The translations under genes were made by a program, and so were the position numbers. The notes beneath the pieces are model-generated. The model saw only the letters and a list, made by a program, of their open reading frames with translations. It was not told the DNA's origin and did no database searches. From the IMG/VR virus record IMGVR_UViG_3300042466_001742, positions 1 through 29,695 of that record: 29,695 nucleotides of DNA; one strand, 5' to 3'. The DNA comes from a virus. Positions 17,801 to 23,720 of the stretch are shown piece after piece (the first letter of the stretch is position 1; each line of letters starts with the position of its first letter).

Positions 17801-18998
17801 TCTTAGAAGAGCAAGTGATAACCCATTAGTTGAAAGTCAATCTAACAAAAAGAATTGGGATAAATCAAATAAGGTAGTTGGGTTTAATATTGATATTAGT
17901 AATCAAAATCAACAAATATTTAAAAACTTTAGTGTTGGTCAAGATGTGGGAAAACCTACTGCAGAATCTTTGGAAATGTTAAATCAAATGGCAAATCAAA
18001 GTAGAAACAGAAGTACAGGATCTCAAAACGTATCTTTATATAACTTATATAGAAATAGAAGTTACGAATGTTCTGTTGATATGTTGGGTAACGCTCTAAT
18101 ACAACCAATGATGTATTTTAATGTAAGAAACATACCTATGTTCTCAGGACCATATATGATTACTTCGGTAACTCATCAGATTAGTGATGGTGAATTTAGT
18201 ACAACATTTAAAGGTACAAGACAACCTTTTTATAGTTTACCTAAAATTGACAGTTTTATACAATCTTTAAGTTTAAATATAATTTCTAAATTACAAGAAC
18301 AAGTAAAGGCAAATGAGGAGAAATCTAAATCATCACCTGAAAACGTAATATTCCAAAAAAATAATGTGGTTTCAAATGTAACCGGTACTGATACAATAAC
18401 TAAAAATCAAGATTGTTCTGATAAAATTAATAGTGGTTATGTTGGATATACACCATTAGATAGTCCAGCATCAACTCAAATATCATATAAGGACTTTAAA
18501 AAACTACTTGGAGATAGGATTGTTGCAAGTGGAATACCAAAAGAAACCACAAGTGGTGGGGTTACAAAACTAAATGATAATTTTGCAAAATTGTCAGGGG
18601 TTTTATTCTCGTTTATTTATTTGGATTCTGCGTCATCAAGTGGGTTAAAGGCGTATGAAAATAATTATAGTACCATTAATTTAACTGAAACTTATGGGCA
18701 AATATTAGCGTCTACAACTAATAAAAAATACTATTGTTTATCAAGAGGTACTAATTTGAATATACCTGTAGTATCATTTATATCTGCTGAAAAATTTGTT
18801 GATTTTGCAATTGGTAAATTTAAAGATAGATTATCTTTAATAAAAACAGCTACCGATGCAGAGATTGTTCAACTATATGTAACTAAGTATCCTAACATCC
18901 AACCTGATAATGTTTATACTGAAATGACAGAACAAGATAAAAATACATTACAAAATAAAGTAAAACAAGCAATAGATATATATAACTCATTAAATTAA
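11877..18998 (+). CDS. Giant baseplate hub-like protein (2,373 residues)
   Basis: This is the largest gene in the window. Residues about 140-245 ('ITDIQVAIDTSFLPTVTVNL', 'DIKGRALFEGGNNSPYSAFF', 'LPLMLQSFTSNFDNSTGNFK') and about 2050-2120 ('LYNLYRNRSYECSVDMLGNA', 'PMMYFNVRNIPMFSGPYMIT') look like the two parts of a hub/gpD-like barrel, now separated by about 1,800 residues of insertions. Inserts include a tandem 63-residue fibre-type repeat (1134-1259) and a segment of about 90 residues bracketed by a Pro-Val-Pro linker (about 1648-1662) and a Thr-rich linker (about 1741-1755). The last 180 residues contain 'FSFIYLDSASSSG' (around D2250) and 'ENNYSTINL', which recall glucosaminidase-fold lysozymes with Asp where Glu is usual. 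It overlaps gp53 by 11 bases. Hub identity is plausible from domain and context, not certain. Confidence 0.7.
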   Translation: MVDKGENILVEFDYDNITLIDPNKIVDSEGKVSDRLVKHENLVFYANLECNVLPRTKLALGSALNDSVRTVSVGKINFLNPGNKTFMDNRYTDEITGKGSLQGQGVNQPKLNAVQNPNKSDDFYLTQSTYSNGTPGAVDNGLLGITDIQVAIDTSFLPTVTVNLVDIKGRALFEGGNNSPYSAFFQLPYPMFYLTLKGYYGKAVRLPLMLQSFTSNFDNSTGNFKITLKFFGYKYTVMSYVNWGAMMAVPHMYNNFVSTAQASTNTPAGSNLDKMSAKQVSRGYQKMKELYSEYKSKGLIDDDFPEITITQLKARLDRFINNILEKFTKENLGSITELDNFQTQLTEFQKKVFFYGDSWFETYMDKTTSYNLKDTKEVVYTYKKDYSDPNKQAEAETKLAGIFTEYQKLLQSNSVAGKNGSYTVGGKITKSEVPINATVEKCYAKINPLTDIDFAKTYEERNGKPAKTQTELDTFIATNSIVPGTKFFVFEGTDHFIDITEKAAKESSKLRREIEEKISENLNEQLSNKDTGVGFKPSIRNVLAVFFAQGEAFIRLMDDVHSKAWDLRENKYRRQAIFGSNSSALSVDVKSSTQNNEPIYPWPQVIKETLGDDKQEKFEIVYPGDKSISTMTKAYIPEIWPEVEFVEEFIKGYTDREPKDPDYGDESNVVTRPNRLSLNALDFPVTNEVFQNKEEIKFFYEIYERIMVNTYYSKLNRQSGYDASIFMVEAEDEKINILKSLGNDNPFLTQKLKRYLIDQNNFLTFLRHISNQGEGESWQKFIRGEFTINYLKNKTNVPFELFNQQILTNERSQPNVSLTDESKIIDYIGNQTSSNEFDFSDMYPITNFNWCQNYLADGKALQNVNLAYNTKDVLSYNTTHKTICNFNNDDTNDKKRPITNFNYKADVFSQNIDTSNFKTFYNSRKIEEQFTTEGNLNYTNYDGFVTDTQTTSILNTPYFINAIQNGVYNFRYKPNDLSSYKQAAYLFLNSLPLASLREKYRSYNEPNDLSYILSTIKKFGAVHKLPYAWVVKYGSIWHRYKTWNDTGVDILDEVWKDFDYLGNYDPVTSASTKVYSLNIEGLQNNIVLENTVSATPNLVAYNSTTMNTGFFPKLYDDMNVFLQGLQLFSGATQLNGTCSIVGTTLDVYTINDNNLAPGEILAGPTVDVNTTIVSQINGTTGGVGKYVVDISQNTSILNGTCNVNGTTMDVLTFTGGTLSAGQIISGPTLALGTKIVSQVSGTTGGVGQYIIDITQTLTGENFTVVTPNIFYVTNSATGGYSQTEIQTLINDGKMVMTTNSSGKIIEISGFDPNDNDRSLKITPWSTIVKTTEGDKYFIMPSFGYTKNQTKDECFKNNKMKVEVSSNPAVFNGSVRLFWGSPNYGYFDNTTSSNPIPDSYLKEILSDKKTQQNFSLNGDITKYDKISEMFTTFDTEILDYFEQEFLNFSRSIYDFKTLVPSDKDVETESERSYKNFQLLMRELLVVEKPSTLNSEGMINSVIEKQKTNFQGILTNFLEYNVVLKMGNPSMFDRRTFLTFSTKFLIDPVSYQGYNQGTTGSLPSNGGTTTLAQSKTANPETWKTLEKYVGFSEIPELVYSDNGSYITDFFIDLNVQFTEKNVKDFAPLIMLYATQKLNNFKVPTNNVVIPNPVPTPVPSPQTPGDLLTTVTLKDTKTISVYKFGPQKYCVYKDTNGTILFTGQPASASLYPINTPLINEIIISQYGNLATSPNDNQFIVSTVNNTTSQVTTTTTTLPIVQNLGNSVDGVKFYGLMDEYLDKSETYLKNVISNLMTGVRAGLPNITIEGDKGNKSQLEGEQTRVEMWETFKAFNDTWVAGGDFKSKTMFEDVLLFDRASRDVGQKVYVDIFKIKDLIEGSLYKNNMLDIVSTILTQNNFTYFPLPAYANFYNAQDAEKNPVPRSEGSTEFANSFWGTFLNVDYRNTSPKFLCYYANKPSQYVDMKDNVDYRFRDDAFDLRRASDNPLVESQSNKKNWDKSNKVVGFNIDISNQNQQIFKNFSVGQDVGKPTAESLEMLNQMANQSRNRSTGSQNVSLYNLYRNRSYECSVDMLGNALIQPMMYFNVRNIPMFSGPYMITSVTHQISDGEFSTTFKGTRQPFYSLPKIDSFIQSLSLNIISKLQEQVKANEEKSKSSPENVIFQKNNVVSNVTGTDTITKNQDCSDKINSGYVGYTPLDSPASTQISYKDFKKLLGDRIVASGIPKETTSGGVTKLNDNFAKLSGVLFSFIYLDSASSSGLKAYENNYSTINLTETYGQILASTTNKKYYCLSRGTNLNIPVVSFISAEKFVDFAIGKFKDRLSLIKTATDAEIVQLYVTKYPNIQPDNVYTEMTEQDKNTLQNKVKQAIDIYNSLN
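15276..15653 (+). repeat. Tandem 63-codon repeat within hub-like gene
   Basis: Two in-frame 189-base units (15276-15464 and 15465-15653) encode residues 1134-1196 and 1197-1259. They begin LNGTCSIVGTT and LNGTCNVNGTT and share 'SGTTGGVG' or 'NGTTGGVG' in the same place; about half of the aligned residues are identical, with no gaps in the first 60. The pattern is that of the 'GTTLTV...G..IsG..v..GT.I' repeat common in phage tail fibre proteins. Confidence 0.88.
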
Positions 18999-19014
18999 TT
19001 TTATTGAATAACTA

Positions 19015-19033
19015 GATATTTATAAATAAAAAC
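19015..19033 (+). promoter_or_regulatory. TATTTAT + A-tract element; also contains TATAAATA
   Basis: Core TATTTAT at 19017-19023 is followed by AAATAAAAAC, with the ATG at 19038, 14 bases after the core. The overlapping TATAAATA at 19021-19028 is exactly the T4 late-promoter -10 consensus. This is the strongest promoter candidate of the set. Confidence 0.55.
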
Positions 19034-19037
19034 AATT

Positions 19038-19262
19038 ATGGATACAAAATTAATTTTAGACAACTACTTGGGTAAAAACACAAGAGTGTCAGAGAAAGAT
19101 AAAGGTAATGGGTACAAAGAAGTTTGTGACTTAGACACTGGAGATTGTTATACGCTTAGAATAAAAGACGGATTGATTGAGAGAGTTGATAATACTATGA
19201 ACACATTCAAAAAAATCCAAGTAGAAACTAAAACAGGAATTAAACAATTATTAAACGGATAA
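19038..19262 (+). CDS. Small hypothetical protein, 74 residues
   Basis: I do not recognise this family. It is a short acidic/basic mixed protein with two cysteines close together (C-D-L-D-T-G-D-C) in a predicted β-hairpin, 'YTLRIKDGLIERVDNTM', and a Lys-rich C-terminal strand. It starts the two-gene unit after the giant hub gene, 14 bases downstream of a promoter-like core, and the next gene begins 2 bases after its stop, so the pair is probably co-translated. It is real rather than chance: start, spacing and codon use fit its neighbours. A minor virion or assembly protein is possible because it lies in the tail block. Confidence 0.7.
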   Translation: MDTKLILDNYLGKNTRVSEKDKGNGYKEVCDLDTGDCYTLRIKDGLIERVDNTMNTFKKIQVETKTGIKQLLNG

Positions 19263-19264
19263 CC

Positions 19265-19954
19265 ATGGCAATAGATAAAAAAATATTAAAAGAAATAAGT
19301 AGATTTAATTCTATTAACAAATACATAAGTGAACAAGTTGATCCTGCATTAGATCCAGCGTTGGCACCACCTGCGGATCCTGCTTTAGCACCTGATCCTG
19401 CCGCTGGAGCTCCACCTGTTGATCCTAATGCTCCTGTTGATCCTAATGCTGCACCCGCAGACCCTAACGCAGTTGCTCCAATTCCACCGGCAGCACCTGT
19501 TGATATTGCAACCGATCCTGAGGTAGAAGAACTTGGTGCTGAGGGGGAAGAAGAAGAAAACAAAGAAGAATTAGATGTTACAGATTTAGTTAAGAGTCAA
19601 AAAAATATGGAACAAAAACAAGAAGAATATTTTGATAACTTATTTGCTCAACTAAAAACTCTTGAGGAAAAATTAGGTGAAATGGATGGTTTGGTAACAA
19701 CCATAAATAATTTAGAAACTAAGTTTGATAAATTTAGACCAAAAACACCACAAGAAAAATTAGAACTAAGAAGTTTAGATTCAGGACCTTTTAACCAAAA
19801 ATTATCTGATTTCTTTCAAGACAAAGAACCTGATATGGAAAAATCGGGTAAAAATGAATATGTGTTAACAACTGATGATGCTAATAATTACTCAACAAAT
19901 GATGTTGAAACTTCATTTAATGATTACGACGACGAAGACACAAATATGATGTAA
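19265..19954 (+). CDS. Pro/Ala/Asp-rich protein with coiled coil
   Basis: I do not recognise a named family for this 229-residue protein, but its parts are clear. Residues 1-24 form a basic amphipathic helix ending 'NKYISEQ'. Residues about 25-80 are a low-complexity run built on D-P-A and D-P-N units. Residues about 85-105 are a Glu-rich acidic stretch. Residues about 110-160 are a heptad-like coiled coil ('FAQLKTLEEKLGEMDGLVTT'). The tail is Asp/Asn-rich. Start is ATG 19265, 2 bases after the upstream stop. A strong terminator follows. The N-terminal helix ending in I-S-E before a disordered region resembles a prohead-protease-cleavable targeting peptide; a packaged or scaffold role is an inference. 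The reverse strand is open here only because of the repeat composition. Confidence 0.75.
   Translation: MAIDKKILKEISRFNSINKYISEQVDPALDPALAPPADPALAPDPAAGAPPVDPNAPVDPNAAPADPNAVAPIPPAAPVDIATDPEVEELGAEGEEEENKEELDVTDLVKSQKNMEQKQEEYFDNLFAQLKTLEEKLGEMDGLVTTINNLETKFDKFRPKTPQEKLELRSLDSGPFNQKLSDFFQDKEPDMEKSGKNEYVLTTDDANNYSTNDVETSFNDYDDEDTNMM
19415..19450 (+). repeat. Perfect 18-bp tandem repeat, two copies
   Basis: Two identical adjacent units CCTGTTGATCCTAATGCT (19415-19432 and 19433-19450) encode PVDPNA twice, in the low-complexity part of the Pro/Ala/Asp-rich gene. Looser variants (GATCCTGCT-like) surround them. Such runs can change copy number by slippage without breaking the frame. Confidence 0.85.
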
Positions 19955-19961
19955 TACTTTA

Positions 19962-19996
19962 GAGAGGGACATTGATGTCCCTCTCAAGTTTTTTTT
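19962..19996 (+). terminator. Rho-independent terminator before gp32-like gene
   Basis: A perfect 10-bp stem (GAGAGGGACA with TGTCCCTCTC) closes on TTGA, and an eight-T run follows after three bases. It ends the tail block transcript and separates it from the replication block. Confidence 0.92.
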
Positions 19997-20006
19997 AAAT
20001 ATTTTA

Positions 20007-20037
20007 TTGACTACCCTACTTTTTATAACTATATTTT
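20007..20037 (+). promoter_or_regulatory. Candidate Bacteroidota-type promoter for gp32-like gene
   Basis: TTGACT at 20007-20012 and TATATTTT at 20030-20037 resemble the Bacteroidota vegetative pattern TTG ... TAnnTTTG, with 20 bases between TTG and TA; the last G of the -7 box is T here. It lies between a strong terminator and the gp32-like start, where a promoter is needed, and no TATTTAT element is present. This would fit host-polymerase transcription of an early or middle gene. Confidence 0.35.
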
Positions 20038-20067
20038 CTACGTAAACCTTTAATAAATATATACAAA

Positions 20068-20931
20068 ATGGCGACAAACAATGTTTTAGATGCAGTTTTG
20101 GCTCAGTATGAGAGTTCAAAACAAAGTGGTTCTTCTTCCACTTCAAAATTCACACAAGAAGAAAGAATGAAAAAGTATTTCGCAGCAATCCTTAAGGATA
20201 ACGAAAAACAAGGTCAACGAACAATCCGTATTTTACCTACAACTGATGGATCATCTCCTTTTAAGGAAGTTTGGTTTCACGAAATCAATGTTGATGGTAA
20301 ATGGCAGAAGTTCTATGATCCAGGAAAAAATGACAACGAACGTTCACCTTTGAATGAGGTATATGACGAGTTAATGTCAACAGGTCGTGAATCCGACAAA
20401 CAATTAGCAACACAATACAAAGCACGTAAGTTTTATATTGTTAAAGTAATTGACCGTGACCACGAAGAAGATGGTGTTAAATTTTGGAGATTTAAACACA
20501 ATTACAAACAAGAAGGAATCCTTGACAAAATTATTCCAATTTGGAAAGCAAAAGGTGATGTTACCGACTCTGATACTGGTCGTGACTTAATCCTTGAACT
20601 TACAAAGGCAAAGACTCCAAAAGGAGCGACGTATACGGTTATTCAAACTGTTATGTATGACGATCCGGCACCAACACATGAGGATGCTGAACAATCATCA
20701 ACATGGGTCAACAATGAGTTGACTTGGGAGGACGTATACTCTAAGAAACCTGTTGAATATCTTGAATCAATTGCAAGAGGTGAAACTCCACGTTGGGACA
20801 CTGACGCAGGAAAATACATCTACTCAAATAATCAAGAAGAAGAGATTTCTATGGGTGGAAGTGTAAAGTCTGAAGTTAAAAAGGCTGATCCTCAGTCTAA
20901 TCAAGAAGTTGACGAAGATTTACCATTCTAA
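20068..20931 (+). CDS. 32: Single-stranded DNA-binding protein, gp32-like
   Basis: This 287-residue protein should coat ssDNA during replication and recombination, as T4 gp32 (301) does. 'KYFAAILKDNEKQGQRTIRI' followed by 'WFHEINVDGKWQKFYDPGKN' and 'QYKARKFYIVKVIDRDHEED' with 'VKFWRFKHNY' give the aromatic-rich OB-fold layout of the family. Two features are unusual. There is no cysteine anywhere, so the zinc-binding module of T4 gp32 cannot exist. The protein ends D-E-D-L-P-F (282-287), like the acidic tip of bacterial SSB rather than of T4 gp32. It is a single-gene unit with a terminator on each side, and heads the replication block with uvsX, nuclease and helicase. The start ATG 20068 is the only sensible one. 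Confidence 0.88.
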   Translation: MATNNVLDAVLAQYESSKQSGSSSTSKFTQEERMKKYFAAILKDNEKQGQRTIRILPTTDGSSPFKEVWFHEINVDGKWQKFYDPGKNDNERSPLNEVYDELMSTGRESDKQLATQYKARKFYIVKVIDRDHEEDGVKFWRFKHNYKQEGILDKIIPIWKAKGDVTDSDTGRDLILELTKAKTPKGATYTVIQTVMYDDPAPTHEDAEQSSTWVNNELTWEDVYSKKPVEYLESIARGETPRWDTDAGKYIYSNNQEEEISMGGSVKSEVKKADPQSNQEVDEDLPF

Positions 20932-20943
20932 TTAAACTTTAAC

Positions 20944-20978
20944 ATGGACACTTGGAATACTGAGTGTCCATATTTTTT
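20944..20978 (+). terminator. Rho-independent terminator after gp32-like gene
   Basis: A perfect 9-bp stem (ATGGACACT with AGTGTCCAT) closes on a 10-base loop and leads into a T6 run. A GTG at 20964 lies inside the stem, so the longer form of the next gene starting there is very unlikely. Confidence 0.88.
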
Positions 20979-20990
20979 AAAATCAAAAAA

Positions 20991-21221
20991 ATGAGCAAAA
21001 TAGCAGAAAAAATGTATGAGGCATTGTCCTTAAAATATCGTAGTGAAATCGCTGAGGCGGAAGCAACATTATTAGTTTATTTAACTTCACCTGTCGGTAT
21101 TGGTGAACACCCACAACATCTTGAAGAAATGGATAAGTTGGTTGAAAAATTCGCTAATGCACAAGATAAACTTGAGTCATTGGAAAAAATTCGTAAATAT
21201 AATTCAGCAATTACACAATAA
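20991..21221 (+). CDS. Small helical hypothetical protein upstream of uvsX
   Basis: I do not recognise this 76-residue protein with confidence. It is mostly helical: 'AEKMYEALSLKYRSEIAEAE' then a loop with 'SPVGIGEHPQHLEE' and a charged C-terminal helix 'KLVEKFANAQDKLESLEKIR', probably a helical hairpin. The start is ATG 20991, after AAAATCAAAAAA; an upstream GTG at 20964 falls in the gp32 terminator stem and was rejected. Its stop is 1 base before the uvsX ATG at 21223, so the two are co-translated. A role as a partner of the recombinase is possible from position only. Confidence 0.75.
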   Translation: MSKIAEKMYEALSLKYRSEIAEAEATLLVYLTSPVGIGEHPQHLEEMDKLVEKFANAQDKLESLEKIRKYNSAITQ

Positions 21222-21222
21222 C

Positions 21223-22206
21223 ATGGCGATAAGAAAAAGAGAAATATCTTTAGAGACAATCAAAGGTAAGTACTCAACAAAAACAAAATACAAACCAGAA
21301 AGTTTTTATAATCTTGGAGAGGCTTTTTTGGGGTCATCTGGATTACCGGGACCCATTATGGGGGGTATAAATATGTTTTTAGGTCACTCTAATACCTCAA
21401 AAACAACGGCAATGATCCTTGCTGCAGCAGACGCTCAAAAAAAAGGACATTTACCTATTCTTATTATTACTGAGAAAAAATGGTCTTGGGAACACGCTAT
21501 TGAATTAGGGTTACAGGCAGAAAAAAACGAACTTGGTGAGTATGATGGTATGTTTATTTTTAATGATTCGTTTGATGTGATTGAACAAGCAACTGAATTT
21601 ATTAATGATATTCTTGATGCCCAAGAAAAAGGTGATATTCCTTATAGTTTATTATTTTTGTGGGATAGTATCGGTAGTATACCTTGTCAGATGACTTTTG
21701 ATGGTAAAGGTGGAGGAATGCACAACGCAAAAGTATTAGCGGATAAAATTGGTATGGGAATTCATTCAAGAATCTCAAAATCTAAAAAAGAAGAATATCC
21801 GTATTACAACACTTTGGTTATTTTAAATCAACCTTGGGTGTTACTTCCTGATAATCCATTTGGTCAACCTGAAATCAAAGCTAAAGGTGGTGAAGCGGTA
21901 TGGTTGGCATCATCATTAGTATTCTTATTTGGTAATCAGAAAAAGGCAGGTATTAGTCACATTGATGCGACTAAGAATGGTAGAAAAGTATCGTTTGCAA
22001 TTAGAACTAAGATTTCAATATTAAAGAATCACGTTAATGGTCTTGGGTATAAAGATGGTAAGATCATCGCAGTACCACAAGGTTATATTACAGACACAAA
22101 AGAATCTTTGGATAACTATAAGAAAGAATATTCTGATTATTGGGAAACAAAATTAGGGTATTCAGATTATTCTTTGGATGAATCTGATGATGACTCTGAC
22201 GAGTAA
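21223..22206 (+). CDS. uvsX: UvsX/RecA-like recombinase
   Basis: This 327-residue protein forms filaments on ssDNA and drives strand exchange for recombination-dependent replication. It has a Walker A 'GHSNTSKTT' at 54-62, with K60 binding ATP; Ser stands where most RecA proteins have Gly, and T4 UvsX likewise departs there (GPSKSFKS). Walker B is 'LLFLWDSIGS' with D148. 'YYNTLVILNQPW' and 'GGEAVWLASSLVFLFG' follow in RecA order. T4 UvsX is about 390 residues, so this one is shorter. I chose ATG 21223 because the longer frame from 21100 would overlap the preceding gene by 122 bases. An Asp/Glu-rich C-terminal tail is present, typical of RecA proteins. Confidence 0.9.
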   Translation: MAIRKREISLETIKGKYSTKTKYKPESFYNLGEAFLGSSGLPGPIMGGINMFLGHSNTSKTTAMILAAADAQKKGHLPILIITEKKWSWEHAIELGLQAEKNELGEYDGMFIFNDSFDVIEQATEFINDILDAQEKGDIPYSLLFLWDSIGSIPCQMTFDGKGGGMHNAKVLADKIGMGIHSRISKSKKEEYPYYNTLVILNQPWVLLPDNPFGQPEIKAKGGEAVWLASSLVFLFGNQKKAGISHIDATKNGRKVSFAIRTKISILKNHVNGLGYKDGKIIAVPQGYITDTKESLDNYKKEYSDYWETKLGYSDYSLDESDDDSDE

Positions 22207-22236
22207 AAAGTATTTCAAACGACTTAAAAATTTTAA

Positions 22237-23247
22237 ATGGTCAAAACATTAATTGTTGATGGTAACAATTTATTAAAAATAGGATTTCACGGAGTTAAGG
22301 ATTTTTATAATAATGGGGAACACATTGGTGGGACTTGGCATTTTCTTAACACAATTCGTAAATTTTTAGAAGAAACTAATTTTAATAAAGTTATGGTCTT
22401 TTGGGATAGTGATACAAACTCATCACAAAGAAAATTAATATATCCAAAATATAAGATGAATCGTAAGTCTTCCCCTAATGATGAGGAGAAGACAGATTCA
22501 TTTAACAAACAAAAAACAAGGGTTAAACAATATCTTGAAGAGATGTTTATAAGACAATTAGAGGTTGAAAATTCGGAAGCGGATGATCTCATTGCCTACT
22601 ATTGTCAAATCTCTTTAGATGAAGAGAAAACGATATTCTCAAGTGATAAAGACTTAACTCAATTAATCTCAGAAAAGGTATTAATCTATTCACCAAACTT
22701 AAAGTCGTATTATAGATTTGGGGACAACATTAAATTTAAAGATTGTTCAATTCCTCATTATAATGTTATGACATTTAAGATCCTTGCTGGTGATACTTCG
22801 GATAATATTGACGGAATAAGTTTAATGGGTGAGAAAACTTTAATTAAGTTTTTCCCTGAAATACTTGATTCAGAGATATCTTTAACCGATATTTTAACAA
22901 AGGGTGAGTTATTGTTAAAAGAACAACAAAAAAATGTTGTTTTAGGAAATCTACTCAGTGGAAAAACCAAAGAAGGTATTATGGGTGATGATTTTTTTAA
23001 AATCAATAAAAAACTCGTAGATTTGTCAGAACCTTTAATTGACGAAGAGGGTAAAGAAATGGTTAGGGAATATTACTCTGAATCGATGGATCCCGATGGG
23101 AGAGGACATAGAAACCTAATTAGAATGATGATGGATGACGGGTTCTTCAAATACCTACCAAAAGGTGATGACTCTTGGGTTAATTTTTTAAAACCATTTT
23201 TAAAATTATCAAGAAAAGAAAAAACAAAATTTAGAAACAAAAAGTAA
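22237..23247 (+). CDS. rnh: 5'-3' exonuclease / RNase H (FEN, T4 Rnh-like)
   Basis: This 336-residue nuclease should remove RNA primers and adjacent DNA during lagging-strand synthesis; T4 Rnh is 305. The FEN active site is complete: D8 in 'IVDGNNLL', D57/D59 in 'VFWDSD', E114-D116-D117 in 'EADDLI', D137-D139 in 'SSDKDL', and D186/D189 in 'GDTSDNI'. A helix-hairpin-helix-like 'IDGISLMGEKT' follows at 191-201, which binds DNA. The C-terminal end is Lys-rich. ATG 22237 follows an A/T leader 30 bases after uvsX, with a weak TATTTCA variant at 22211. It is next to recombination and helicase genes, as expected for a replisome nuclease. Confidence 0.9.
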   Translation: MVKTLIVDGNNLLKIGFHGVKDFYNNGEHIGGTWHFLNTIRKFLEETNFNKVMVFWDSDTNSSQRKLIYPKYKMNRKSSPNDEEKTDSFNKQKTRVKQYLEEMFIRQLEVENSEADDLIAYYCQISLDEEKTIFSSDKDLTQLISEKVLIYSPNLKSYYRFGDNIKFKDCSIPHYNVMTFKILAGDTSDNIDGISLMGEKTLIKFFPEILDSEISLTDILTKGELLLKEQQKNVVLGNLLSGKTKEGIMGDDFFKINKKLVDLSEPLIDEEGKEMVREYYSESMDPDGRGHRNLIRMMMDDGFFKYLPKGDDSWVNFLKPFLKLSRKEKTKFRNKK

Positions 23248-23269
23248 AAAAAGTAAAAACAAAAACAAG

Positions 23270-23719
23270 ATGAGAGATCAAGATGTAACAAAAGTTGAAT
23301 TCCTATTAATGTGTAATGATAACATTGTAGTACAACGTTTTTTTAACGTTAAAGGATTTAACAAAAACGCCCACAAATCTGAGGATTTTTATGACCATAT
23401 GAGTATGGTATGTCGTAAATTAGAATATGATTTGAAAATGCGATCAGTGGTCTATATGTTAGACAACAAATATGAAATTTCTGAGAATCCAGAAATTTTA
23501 AATACGTCAATTACTGACGGTGATGAAAATTTTAACCTTTATATTAAGGTTGGAGACCTGACAATTTGTCAGAGAAGGTTTGATGCTAAAGTGTATCCAC
23601 CAAAGGTAAGATATACCGTAGACCTACGCCCAAAGCTAAAAGGTATACTAAACGACCTGACTGACATTTTTTCAGGCAAAAATTTTAATTATTTTTACCC
23701 TGAATTTATCCAAAACTAA
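23270..23719 (+). CDS. Hypothetical protein between nuclease and helicase genes
   Basis: I do not recognise this 149-residue protein. It looks like a mixed α/β domain with a β-rich N-terminal half ('VEFLLMCNDNIVVQRFFNV') and 'RYTVDLRPKLKGILNDLTDI' towards the C terminus, which may be a helix at the end. It has conserved-looking polar positions (R-R-F-D-A-K-V-Y-P-P-K). It lies 22 bases after the nuclease and 32 before the helicase, so a role at the fork, such as helicase loading, is conceivable; T4 gp59 is larger (217) and no clear motif of it is seen. Start ATG 23270 follows an A-rich leader. Codon use fits its neighbours. Confidence 0.75.
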   Translation: MRDQDVTKVEFLLMCNDNIVVQRFFNVKGFNKNAHKSEDFYDHMSMVCRKLEYDLKMRSVVYMLDNKYEISENPEILNTSITDGDENFNLYIKVGDLTICQRRFDAKVYPPKVRYTVDLRPKLKGILNDLTDIFSGKNFNYFYPEFIQN

Positions 23720-23720
23720 T

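Noticed and set aside
18612-18620. TATTTAT match inside the giant hub gene
   Set aside because: It is within a coding region (codons for F-I-Y-L), lacks a following A-tract and has no gene start nearby.
19240-19563. Ala/Ser/Gly-rich open frame on the - strand
   Set aside because: It is the reverse complement of the Pro/Ala/Asp repeats in the 19265-19954 gene; composition explains the open frame and no promoter or start context supports it.
20964-20966. GTG start giving an 85-residue version of the protein before uvsX
   Set aside because: The GTG lies inside the gp32 terminator stem; ATG 20991 after an A-rich leader is far better.
21100-21222. Longer uvsX start in the preceding gene
   Set aside because: It would overlap a coding gene by 122 bases and adds residues unlike RecA; ATG 21223 sits 1 base after the upstream stop.
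22211-22217. TATTTCA as a ninth promoter-like core before the nuclease gene
   Set aside because: One mismatch in a seven-base AT-rich core carries little weight on its own; not counted.
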